Positions 12,004 to 22,656 of a stretch of DNA of 64,000 nucleotides are shown here, one piece after another. This stretch comes from Terana coerulea. Lineage: Eukaryota; Basidiomycota; Agaricomycetes; Polyporales; Phanerochaetaceae. The position numbers and the translations under genes were made by a program. The notes under the pieces were generated by a model. That model ran no database searches, was not told the DNA's origin, and saw nothing but the letters and a program-made list of their open reading frames with translations. Each line of letters starts with the position of its first letter. The first letter of the stretch is position 1. Location: contig JAKOGH010000696.1 of the NCBI GenBank assembly GCA_024811115.1, positions 124,001 through 188,000 on the forward strand. The letters are read 5' to 3'.

Positions 12004-12445
12004 CAGCGACGCTCGTGGCCGCTTCTGTAGAGCGTAAGTTCTACTGCCCAAGTCGAGAGCTCATAGTGTCCCCCTGCCCTGCGTCCCTCCGAGGTGATGT
12101 ATCAATATGTCTGTCTGTAGCATCCTAACGTGCATATTTGCATGATACTCGCACTGTACTCACTACTCCATATCGCTCTCGAATTATCACAACTTTGCCG
12201 GGGATATATGCGAGGTAATAACGGGGACGTGCGAGATCTAAGGACTCGACACGTCATGGGATTGCACGACAACTACACTACGTTACAATAGGATAAGTAA
12301 TACAAGACAGCAGATACAAAGTACGGGACAAATAATTGGATATGAGAGCGATGACAGCAAGCATACGATGGTATGGGTACAGATGCAAGGGTATACTTAC
12401 GTATGCGGACAACAAGCCAGAGCGACAGAGCAAGAAGAGATATAT
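12004..12445. other. Convergent intergenic region
   Basis: 3' flanks of PP5 (plus) and ZfB (minus). No gene is supported. Confidence 0.5.
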
Positions 12446-13944
12446 TTACACGGCGGAGATCTGGCGGTTGAGGCCAAAGGTGGGGTAAGGGACCCATACC
12501 GGCTGGTAGGGGTTCTTGGGGTCCTCTGAGCCGTCCAAGAAGACCTCGCCGCTGTTGTCGAGGAACTCGAAGAGCTCCATGTCAGTCTCGGGCGATGGAG
12601 CGGATGCTTCCTGAGCTTCCGGGCGTGCGTCCGATGCACTGGGGTCCGGAAGAACCTCCGGCTCGAAGTCCAGGAGAAGGTTCACCTCGCAGTTGTAGTC
12701 GAGCGGGAGAGGCTCGAGCTTGTCCTCGGGCAGCCCCGTCGCGAACTCGGTCGTCGTGAGGTATTCATGGTGGAGGACATCCTCGATGGTCAGAGGCGGT
12801 GCAAAAGGTGCGAAGAGACAGCGCCAGACTTGAGGTTGGAAGTCGTTGAGCCCCATGGCCATAAAGTCGTCGCCTGCATTGACTGCAAGTGGCATCGGCT
12901 CTTCTTCATGTACATCGTACATTTCCCGGGCGTCGAGCTCGGTGTCCTCGAAGTCGGCCGCCTGAGGTTGAGCGCGGTCGCCTGGGGTGTGCGTCTCCAG
13001 AGGCGGAGCCGGAGGACAAGAGACCATCGACAACGGGTCTTGCACGAAGACGAACGCTTGATCTTCTGGATATGCGGGCGCTGGTTCGGGAGACGGGAAG
13101 TCGTCCACAATGACGATCGTTGGGGGGACAACATGTTGCACCGCGCTCGGCTGCTCTTCCGACCCCTGCAGCAGGATTGCTCCAGTGTCGGGGACGAGAG
13201 CGTCGTCCTCAGTATCGTCCACGCCGTCCTCAGCCTGGCGCTGTATTGGGGCGTCCACAAGGTCTGGATGTTTCGTGTCCGTGTGCCGCTTTAGCACGTC
13301 CGGGCGGCAACACCTAGCTCGAGTCTGTCAACACCCAACTGGGACCACGACTCATCCATATGACGCACCACTGGCTGCAGTGTTCGCACTGCACAGGCTC
13401 ACCGAGGCTGTCTTTTTGAACCCGCAGTACCTCCTCCAACTTCTCCAGATGGAAGAGGGCGTTTTCGTGCCTCTTCAGGCCCTTGGAGGTCTTATCCGTC
13501 CCGGTAAGGGGCAGGCGCGTGGACGCTTTAGTGTCTATGCAGATGGCGCACTGCCATCCAGTCGTGATGCGGATGTGCTAATAGGACGTCAGGCATGTGA
13601 AATGCTAGAGTGACAGAGGACACGTACACCTTTATATTTGTATCTGAAGTCGCACCTTACCATGTTCATGGGGATGTTTCGCTGGTCGCAGGCCCACTTG
13701 AGTTGGTCTTCGAGTGTTGGTAGATGGTGGGGGACCACTAGGAGGGGAGCAAGCTGGTCGACGAGCAGATGCACATTATTTGCAGCCCCGAGCGGTTGGC
13801 GGGGCTTGTTGCTCCGCCTCCAGCTAGGCTGCTTGACCTGAACCTGGGCAGGCGGAGCGATTGCAGCCAGCGGGCTCCGCACGCCGGTAGAGGTCGAGAT
13901 CTAGCCTTCTTGGCAGTGGGAGCTTCTGTCGACTTACGAGCCAT
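12446..13944 (-). CDS. ZfB: double zinc-finger protein with acidic C-terminal tail
   Basis: Second family member. Exon 2 is 13577-13369 and exon 3 is 13313-12446; exon 1 ends at 13628 (donor GTACGT). The N-terminus is uncertain: the ATG at 13944 (MARKSTEAPTAKKAR) is in a different frame from the clear segment LEDQLKWACDQRNIP, so a small intron or an indel lies between. Finger 1: WQCAIC...GLKRHENALFH (C-x2-C-x23-H-x5-H). Finger 2: CEHC...RPDVLKRHTDTKH (C-x2-C-x12-H-x4-H), the most canonical C2H2 finger of the family. The roughly 280-residue tail is rich in Asp, Glu and Pro with scattered hydrophobics (LFEFLDNSGEVF), as in acidic activation domains. It ends at 12446. DNA binding is inferred from the fingers only. 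Confidence 0.72.
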
Positions 13945-15116
13945 GGCTATGTGAACGAGTCGAGTGCGGGGGGATGAGGGATGGAAGCGGGCAAGGGGAT
14001 GGGCAAGAGAGGGCGCGGAAGGGGGAAGTGTAATGAGAGCGCCCGGAGAGCGGGCTGCCTCTAATATACCCTCCGCCGAGCGAACCGCGACGCGGTCTTC
14101 GCGTCACCTCGGTCGTATCACGTGTTGCGCGACGCGAAGTTTTACGGCGAGGCACAGCCTCTCCCGTTGCTGGAATTCCTTCCTGGATCTGACATGCGTG
14201 AATTGGTCCCGGGGTGCGAGGATCCTTGATCGAAAAGAACAAGTACTGCCAATCAGGGATGATTGATGGAAGGTCTACGGCGGGACGGGGCGGGGCTGCG
14301 GTCGAGGGTTATTGTCTCATTGCGAGCGGCGTGGGATTCGCTAGCGGTGTTTCCAAATTCGGACACGTAGCGAGGCGGTGCAATTCGTTCTTCCGTCCTT
14401 ACGTATCGGATGTACTAGCACCCCTTATCAGAAAGTGACATGCATGACGGAGAGACATGTGTACTCGTTAGCTAGATGAAGTATGGCGGCAAAAACATCA
14501 CACCTCTATATTGCCAAGTCACGCATTCCGCCCGGCGCGGTCGCAGGACGGACCAATCACGAGCTATGGTGGGTGGGTGAAGTTATTAGCAAAAGAAATT
14601 TGCGGCTTACCGTGCAGGTGTTCCCTCGATGTCATATTGCACTGGTTCAACATGTTCTCCAAGTACTCTCGAGGTTGGTTGAGCTTTCGAGGTTCCAGTG
14701 CGCTACTGACCAACAGAGGCCGAGAGCTTGGGTGCACACGCAAAGGTATAGCTAACCTGCATGCGTGCGACAAGAAATAGCAAGTTCTCGCTGAGCAGGG
14801 AGGGCGCTGGTCGAAGGACACGACGACGACACGACGACGTTCAAACTTCGACGCGAGGCCTTTGTGGCGCGGCGGTGGCCGCTAAGCCACGTGCATGTTG
14901 GCTTTCTCTAGCGCCCACTGAGATGGCCTGCTTAAATGGTTGATCACCTGGTGTATCGACTGCGACCTTAATCATTCTATGGCTAAATACGAGTATCACA
15001 GATATTGTAGTATGCAGCCGAGTGAAAAAAAGGAAGCTGAGGAATGATAAAAATATCAGAGCAGTGAGGCCAAGGGACAGGTCCGTCGCTGACCCGCCAG
15101 TATCTGTTCCGCCACC
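13945..15116. other. Intergenic region between ZfB and ZfC
   Basis: It contains the ZfB promoter (weak TATA-like motif about 14062-14068, minus strand) and the ZfC 3' flank. A minus-strand frame at 14564-14821 ends near a GTAAGC donor and might be a decayed relative, but I see no zinc-finger motif. Confidence 0.4.
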
Positions 15117-16419
15117 TCAGAACATGGCGAAGTCGACATCCGGGTCTGTGGTAAGTTCTAGAAATTGCGCGCCAAGCACGCAGTCGTGCGCCCAGCAGGG
15201 GATCGCGGGGGATGCGGGAGGAGCGCCTTGTAGCACGGCCTCGATGTCGTCGCTGCAAGGGAAGTGGGTGGCGTCTCCGTCCTTGCGATACGGCGTCGGG
15301 CCAACAGCAAACAGGTTGCTATGCTTGAATTGCAGCACGATGGGATGCTGGCCTTCCACGAGTAGGTCGAAGTCCCTGGGATCGTCCATGGGAGCACCGG
15401 CGTCTTCGTTCGGCAACTGAGGCCACACAGTGGCCTGGTCGTCGTCGGTAGTCTCGCAGCACGACACGGATGTCTCCTCCAGAGGTGGGCGCACGGCATA
15501 TGAGGGAGAGGTTGTGGTCTCCTGGGATGCGGCCTGAAGTTCGGGCTTGTCCATGGCCATGGCGTTGGGGTCAGGCGTAAAGGTTTCTGTCGAGACACTA
15601 AGCATAGCCGGCTGCTGCTCAACGAGAGTGTTTGGGACGAGTGGGGAAGAAATGGCGGGCGCGAAGTAGGTTCTTGAGCGACGAGATGGCTGGGCGGATT
15701 GAGGACCAGCGGATGAGGTACGGCGGGCTTTATGAGGCTGCTGAGCACGTGTGGCGGCCACCGAATCGTCTGCAGGCTCATCAACCGGATCCGCTGGCAC
15801 AAGCGTGTGGCGGTTGTCGGCTTTGACTACCTTGTAAAGCGCTCCGTCAAAGACTGAGACTTTGGGCATCTTGCATTCCAGATATACATGCGTTCTTATG
15901 AGTTCCTCACGGCCGCCGTACACCCTAGGGCAGAGAATAAGTAGGGAGCGAAGACACACCGTGGGTAATCTCACCAATGATTGCAGGCTTTCCACTGGCA
16001 CGAAGGAGCTGGGCCCATCAGGCTGAGTGAGTCGACACCAAGGAAGACCTCTAGTCTGTCCAAATGATTTTTTCCCAGGTTGTGGCGGGCAACACGTCTA
16101 CTCTCCGTGCACTTGCGTTCGTCGTTATCGTCGGGAGGACACACTCGGCAATCCCATCCCTAAAAACGCGTCAATAAGCAGATACAGCATGAGTGAGGAG
16201 AAAAGAACTTACGCCGCCTTGTACCTGATGAGCCTCATAGTCCTGTGGCTCTACACCTCGATAATCGCATATCCACGACAGCCTGTCTTGCCATGAAGTG
16301 AGGATCATGGGCACCTGGACCCTCTCCTTAGACCAAGATGGAAGTGGGAGAGCGATCGTCTTCTGGGCGTGGCTGGGCTTGAGCGATAGAGCAGCGCGTG
16401 TAGTCACGTACTTCGGCAT
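15117..16419 (-). CDS. ZfC: double zinc-finger protein with acidic C-terminal tail
   Basis: Third family member, 399 aa from exons 16419-16213, 16159-15975 and 15924-15117, all in frame. The N-terminal exon carries the family helix WQDRLSWICDYRGV. Finger 1: WDCRVC...RRVARHNLGKNH (C-x2-C-x18-H-x5-H). Finger 2: CQWKACNHW...EELIRTHVYLEC, a C2HC variant (C-x4-C-x14-H-x4-C) split by the phase-2 intron. The tail contains a basic patch (SRRSRTYF) and then a Pro/Glu/Asp-rich region ending DPDVDFAMF, with short Asp-plus-aromatic clusters typical of activation domains. The reading frame is intact. Function is unknown; a lineage-specific transcription regulator is the simplest reading. Confidence 0.78.
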
Positions 16420-17895
16420 TACGGAGAGCGATAGCGAAGGGAGCGAACGGTAAGAGCGTAGGGGATGGGCTCGTAGGTCAGCGGAGAGTATGCACCAGTC
16501 GGGGCGTTGAAGTAAACTGCACGAAGCAGTTCAAGTAACGTTATTTAAGTCCTGCGGTACAACATACCTGCAAAAACGGCCGTCGTTATCGCATTCATGG
16601 TAAACGTCCGCGGATTCAGTACTATGCCCGGGCGAAGTGTCCACTTCGGTGACCGCGCACCAGGGTCTGGCGTCGCGGCGGAGGTACGGCGCTAATTAGA
16701 AGCTCCCCTTCCTTTGTGCTGTTTGATATTGATGGCACAATGCATCAAACCGTGGCCCGGCCGGTGTTACGTAGCCTCGAGGCGGGGTGCCATGTCGTAA
16801 GGGGTGTCATTCTGATTCTGGGGCAGTGGTCATCCAGAACCGCCCCGCTCTTCGTTCGTAAGTGAGCAGCTACTTAACGCACTATGAGCTGTAAAGCATA
16901 TGCATGTTACTGCTGTTGTAGACCAGCATACCGTCGCTCGACGATACACACTGCTGTCGGTGCACTGCCTGGGGGGCAAAGCAAGCGGACGATAATGTGC
17001 GGTTTGGATGGACAATACAAGAAGTGTGTGCCCCAAGCAGACAATTCCCATGGTTAGGCGGTCCGGTTTGGTGAGCAAGAGATACCGCCGGTGCGAAACC
17101 TGAAGGAGTTGGCAATGAAAACGAGAGCGAACCAGGCTGTTACCCATTTTCAGCCTGGTTACGCGAGAAGCTGATGGTCGAGGCATAATGATCGGATCAA
17201 ACGGGATGCCTTGTTCTGTAGGCGCCCTGGGCCCCCGTCACTCGCGCCGCGAGTTTTCCGCCGTGAATGGCTCGGCTCGTGAAGTCGTGAGGAGGTAGGC
17301 ATACTGTGGACATGCGCGCTGAAAAAATGCCTCGGCCCTATGACGCTCACGTAAATAGCAGAAATGTGGCGAGGACACCATCGGCCGCGGCGGCGAGACG
17401 AGCAACCAGCGGAACGGGACGGAAAGCCCGGCGGCTAAGCAAAGGTCAGAACTCTGCTTGTTATTGCTGCTTAAGTATTGCCTCCGAGGCTGACATCACA
17501 GATAAATCCTGTACGCGAAATGTCTCTAAGATAGAGTGTGGTCACAGAGGGGGTCATGAACGTACGGCGAGCAGGTGCCAGCATACTCCAAGGCGGTCTC
17601 AGGAATTTGCTCCATTTTGCGAGAGACTCAAGAGTTTGTACTCGGTCAGACGTACGCGTAGCCCGACTGAGTGCAGAATCAGATAGTGATTTTGACGTGA
17701 AGAACAGGATGCAATTTAGGTAGGCTACAGGCGAAAACATGACGAACAAATAACACAACAACAGGATGATGCAGAGTAGTACGACACAGGTTCCAGACCA
17801 GCTATACGATAAATATTGCGCCGAGATAGGTAACATGATGAGCGAGAGTTACACAGCAGAGAAAACAACAATGAAACGAGGAAAGGTGTCACAGG
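16420..17895. other. Intergenic region between ZfC and ZfD
   Basis: About 1.5 kb without a supportable gene. The proximal part is presumably the ZfC promoter. Short frames at 16830-17350 and 17306-17836 show no motif, conserved splice pattern or codon signal I would trust. Confidence 0.45.
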
Positions 17896-19284
17896 TTACG
17901 CACACAGCTCCTCATTGACCCAGTCGCCCAAAGCAAATTCCTCTCCTGAGACCGGAGGACATGATGCGGGGTCGGTAGGAGCCGGTGCGACAACTGGAAT
18001 GTTGGCGGGAGGGTCAGACTTCAAGGTGTCAAGAAACTCGAAGACACTCGGCGGGAACTCCTCCGGGAAACTTGAGGCGACTTCCGCCAACCACTGGAGG
18101 AGGACGGCGTTGTTGACGCACTCTCTGGCAAGCACTTCAGGGGCGTACTCGACAGAGATCTCAGGCGCTTCGAAATCGGCGGGAGACTTCGGGAGCTGGA
18201 GCTTCGTCGACGTGGGGTACGTAGAGGTTGATGTCCTCGATGCGCTCGGGGAGGGGAATGTTGGACAACGCGGAGAGATCGAGCTCCAGAAAAACATGTC
18301 CGGCATGCTCTGGCGTGGGAGCCTCAGATGACAGAGGCAAGCTAGGGAGCTCATCAGAGACAGGATCGTCGACTAGGTAGATGGTTGGGGGAACGATGGA
18401 GACTGGCGCATAGTCTGCGGCGGGCGGGGGGACTCGGGGGAAGAACAGCGGAGGAGGGGTAGCGTCCAAGGTCCCGACCTGGTCGTAGTAGGTCCGAGCA
18501 GGGATCTGGGTCGGGGGAGGTTGCAAGAACGCGCCAGGCAGTATACCCTCCATACCAAGCAAGACCGGAAGCGTGATCGGTCTGAACAACTCGAACTCCA
18601 CCGGTGGGTGAACAAGTGGGGCGCCAGACCCTCCAGCCTCCAATATGGGAGGAACGTTCTCTTGTGCGACTGGCTGTATTTTCCCCACCAGCCTGTACGG
18701 ACAGTCGTATTTCTTATGCTTCGTCATGGAGTCCTTACGACTTCCGTTGACCCTGTGTGTATTTGTTAGCATTTACTATCACATACCAAGCATTGAAAAA
18801 CATACAGGAAGCCACAGTCTAAGCATGGTGTCTTCACGCCAATATGCCCGACATTGAAAGTGGACTCAATGAGACGGACGTGTTCTTGATCCTCGGAGTG
18901 CCGGTTTTCGGCTCTGGCATCGACGTCTCGATAAACTTTGCCGCAGAGGTAGCAGCGATGCCCTTGCTGTGATCAAGTATCAGTGTCGCTATGAAACAAC
19001 CTTGAGAACGCAGAACTCACTTTGACTTGCCCTACAATGTCGATGCGCTCCGACTGGACGCACCACATTGCCACGTTCCTCACCTGCGCAACCCATTTCA
19101 TCTGGGCCTCGATGTCGATGTTCCGCATATGGAGCGGAAGCTCCAGCGTGGTAGCGTAAATAGGTATCTCTGCCTCTGGACGAGGCGCGACCAGGGTGAC
19201 GGGAGGGGTGGTGTGCCTCGTTGGGGAGGCGCGTGGAGTGGCGCTATAGCGAGCGGTCCTGCGAGAATTGCGAGTCAGGGCCAT
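17896..19284 (-). CDS. ZfD: double zinc-finger protein; reading frame breaks in the C-terminal tail
   Basis: Fourth family member. Exons 19284-19021, 18966-18806 and 18752-18161 give 338 aa as the frame stands. The N-terminal exon has a basic stretch, then the family helix IEAQMKWVAQVRNV. Finger 1: HRCYLC...ENRHSEDQEH (C-x2-C-x14-H-x5-H). Finger 2: CLDC...KDSMTKHKKYDC (C-x2-C-x14-H-x4-C) with the phase-2 intron. The tail is Pro/Leu/Asp-rich. After YVPHVDEAPAPE the original frame stops at 18161, while the frame one base over stays open to 17896 and continues with the same acidic style (PADFEAPEIS, FEFLDTLKS, GDWVNEELCA). The span given assumes these belong to one gene broken by a single-base indel near 18165-18215. 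If the break is real, the protein loses about 90 residues. Confidence 0.7.
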
Positions 19285-19368
19285 GGTGAGAAAGCGGTTG
19301 ATGAGGACAAAGTTGGGGAGAGGAGTGTGGCGAGTTATGGGAAGGTAAGACGTTAGGTAGGGGTGACA

Positions 19369-19377
19369 ATATATAGC
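19369..19377 (-). promoter_or_regulatory. TATA box of ZfD
   Basis: GCTATATATT on the minus strand, about 90 bp upstream of the ZfD start, at a spacing similar to that of ZfA. Confidence 0.45.
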
Positions 19378-21422
19378 AAGGGAGAAGTTGAGGTGAGGCG
19401 TGTCACGAAGTATAGCGAGAAGTACTGAGGATGCTGTGGCGCCTCCTCGACGGTTATATAATCCCTCGCATCCTACGTGAGCATGACCGCTATGTCTGTG
19501 GCTGGCCATGATGGAGGGCCTGGTGGGAAAACACACCGAAGTCAGTAATGACTGCCCCAGCCCACGCTGCACGAAACGAATTCCTTTCTTCTGCCTTTCG
19601 CGCGCCCTCAAACGCGCAGAGAAGAAGCACGGATGATGAGGCCTGATTCTGATCCGCGAGTCAAAAGGCGGCCGCAGGCACAAGGCTACGGCGCGGGAGT
19701 GCGCACGATGCAACGTTATCGGCGCAAGTGAATTCTTCCACCACTGATATTCCCTATTAGGATTCGCGCATTCAACAGAGCAACGAGTGGCTGGTTTCCA
19801 CGGTACTGTCCCGGGTGACCACCAATCGCGTAGTGCATCTACTTGGCACATGTACCTGCAGTCACAGAGGAAGTCACGTCAATGAAAATTTTCATCGGCT
19901 CTGTACAGCAGCCCGCACCACTCACTTTGTACTCCATACGGAGTGCTGCGACTCTGTATGCTGTGCAGGAAAGCATAGCACAGTGGAAAGGCGGCCGCTC
20001 AGGGATGGCCGCGAGAGTCCACCCCGAAATACTACTCTATGGCAACTAACCCGTGCACACTGAGTGCGAAATCGATACCACATTAACCTGTGGTCTCCTA
20101 GTATAGAGCTAGCTGAGTTGTGGATACATACCAGGGGAGGAGCTGTAGTACCCAACAGGAGTGTATGTCGGGTCGGGATGCCTGCACCGACGCCGCCATG
20201 CGCCGCCAATCGTCAATGTACGTAACTGCCTCGGAAGCAGTTGCTATTCCATTGTTGTCCTATAGTTTTAGTACTGGAAAACTTGAAACACGGCCGGGAC
20301 AGCAATCGGAATGTGGCTGGGGATCCAGAATGCGGGTGGTCCTTAAGCAGCGCCTATACAATGGCCATCAGCATCATTATGCATTGAACAAACGTTAAGC
20401 GAAATGAACTAACATTATGACTTCTGCACACCCTGGGAACCATGCGATGTCCCTAACGACGGGCTGGCGGCGTCTGCAGGACTCCAGCGGGTTCGAGGAG
20501 AGGATGGTGAACCAATTCTGAAGAGGCTGAGAGTCTTACGACTCGCAGCGTTTTTTGAGCTTCGGAACACGACGGATCGCAGCCTAAGTCTCGGTCTTAC
20601 GTCGTTGGAACTTGTCGAAGGGCGGGAGGTGAAGGAGCTGCGGACTCGTCCTGTTAGGTGGTCCCCGCAGGCCCCAACCATCTTCACATGCGACGCACTC
20701 GAGCTTCAGAGTACGCGACAGTAAACTCCGTCGCCACTGTAACTTCGCTGCGGCTGGGTCGAAACGAATGAAGAAATGGGAGAGGGAAGGGAGTGAGCTG
20801 GCGTTGATGCGCCGACGCCCGATGCCCGCCGTTGCCGGTGGCTTTGTGGCGCGGCGCGTCGATAACGCCCAGATTGGGCCTGCTTCGCGAGCGCCTCGCC
20901 CGCCCCGATGCCCGACGTTCTCCGAGTCCCAGCGGTGGTGGTGGCTGCAGCTCCTGCGAGTTTTCCCTGCAATGTTCTGCAAAATAACATAGGACTAAAC
21001 ATTATTTCAAGGAGAGCGTCTTCACCAATATACATTGGGATCAGCGCTGGTTGTCAATGAGCCAGCCGGCCGCCTCTGCGAGCGGCGGCGGCATCGACAT
21101 TGTGAGGAATGCGGGTGTGCCGGCAGCTATGAGCTATCACACGCAACTGTTGCAAAACAAGATTAAAATACAGATGAATAAAGTACAAATAACGGCGAAA
21201 TAGTACCAGAACCAGCCTAAGTACACGCTACACGGAAGCAAGCTACCGGAGATGAAGCACGGGAGACATATAACACTACAAAGACATTACAGGAATGCTA
21301 CGGAGATACAGACAGCAAATAATGACTACGCTACAAATAGAACTACACTAAATAAATTCTACAAACGGATTACGATACTACATGGAATAGCAATGACGAC
21401 AGCATTAGATGTATGGTCATAC
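19378..21422. other. Long intergenic region between ZfD and ZfE
   Basis: About 2 kb. Open frames such as 20415-20982 (minus) lack the family motifs, and I find no splice structure. It may contain ZfD regulatory sequence. Confidence 0.45.
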
Positions 21423-22656
21423 TCACAATCGTGGGCCATGAAAGCGCGATGGGTCAGAAGAGCCCTCGCCGCGGGGCTGCTCACCGGCAACGGCATAGCC
21501 TTCGCGGTAGCGCAGGTACCAGACCACAAAATCCTCATACTTGACGCGCGGGTCAAGTGCGAGATCTAACTCCAGGTAGCCAGTCGTCGTAGCTGCGGGA
21601 AACGCTACGGGTGCCTCGACGCCAGGGAAAGTAGAGACACTGTCAGAATGAGTGGTGTGCGGGGAGGCCGAGTGGCGTGGGCGGTGCAGCGGACTCGAGT
21701 ATGTTCCCCAGAGGAGCCTGCTCGAAGGGACTTGGACCAGAAGGCCAGTGGGTAGAGAGCTCATTGAGGGTGTATGCGGCGTCCAGCGAGGCTGAGGGTT
21801 CAGCGGGAGACGGCTCCACAGTTTGGTAACTCGGCATTGCGACGTCGGGGGAGGGACAAAGCGAGTTCTCTTCGGGAATGGAGAACGGCGGCGGCGGCGT
21901 GAAGGTGAACGTGAAGTCGTACGTGGTAGGAAGAGCGATGGGATGGATTGGAGGCGGGTACGGTAAGTGACGCGCAGCGGAGATTGTGTCCTGAGCCATA
22001 GGAGACCTGTCATCCACCACGGCATCGTGCTGCTCGTTCTCCTGAGCGGGCCCCTCAACCTGAGTGGCATCGAGTTGACGTTTCGCGTACTTGGTTATGC
22101 ACTTTGTTCTTTCCTGGTGCCTTCGGAGTTCATCTGGGCGGAATTCGCTGGCGATGCTAAAAAACTGCGGTAAGCAGGCACCTACGCAACGATCCGAAAG
22201 TCAGAGCATACCTAGAGCCGCACTTTTCACACTTCACACGCCTCCCCAACTGCTGGTACGCCCTGACTGCCTGCGCGACCCTTTTCATATGTCTTGCCGT
22301 AGCGTTGTGCCTCCCAGCAGTTCGCGGCGCCTCCCGGGGTTGGCATTTGCGAGGCCCGTAGCAGAGCTGACAAGTATACCACAGCGCTTCGTCGAGTTCC
22401 TGGTAAATGGGCATGCCCGCGTCAGAGTGATCGCACAAGGTTATGCGAGGAGACATACGCCTGGATTCTTGACTGGAATGGCAGAGATGGCGGAGAGGGG
22501 AATGTTGCGCGCAGCGGCAATCCACTGCAACTGCCCACTTGAGGGAAGATCAAGCACTTCTACGGGCACGTTGAGTTTGTCGGGGAAATAGGGCAGCATG
22601 GAAGGAGGGTGTTCTGCCACTTCGGCAGGAAAATCCAGCTTTAACACGGTCGACAT
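21423..22656 (-). CDS. ZfE: double zinc-finger protein; reading frame breaks in the C-terminal tail
   Basis: Fifth family member. Exons 22656-22459, 22399-22212 and 22156-21643 give 299 aa in the unbroken frame. The N-terminus contains the helix SSGQLQWIAAARNIP. Finger 1: WYTCQLC...TAGRHNATARH (C-x2-C-x17-H-x5-H). Finger 2: CEKCGS...FRPDELRRHQERTKC (C-x2-C-x15-H-x5-C), interrupted by the phase-2 intron. The tail is Pro/Ser-rich with aromatic residues. The frame stops at 21643 after LGLPAHHSF. The frame one base over runs on to 21423 with coding-like sequence (TGYLELDLALDP, YEDFVVWYLRYREGY). A single-base indel, possibly in the GGGG run at 21661-21664, would join them. The span given assumes this. 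Confidence 0.68.

Noticed and set aside
14564..14821. Possible sixth zinc-finger family relic
   Set aside because: It ends at a GTAAGC donor like the family exon 1, but has no W-x-x-x-x-R helix and no C-x2-C/H-x5-H follows downstream.
20415..20982. Minus-strand frame containing LECVACEDGW
   Set aside because: A single C-x2-C without the following H-x5-H, no matching second finger and no family intron pattern.
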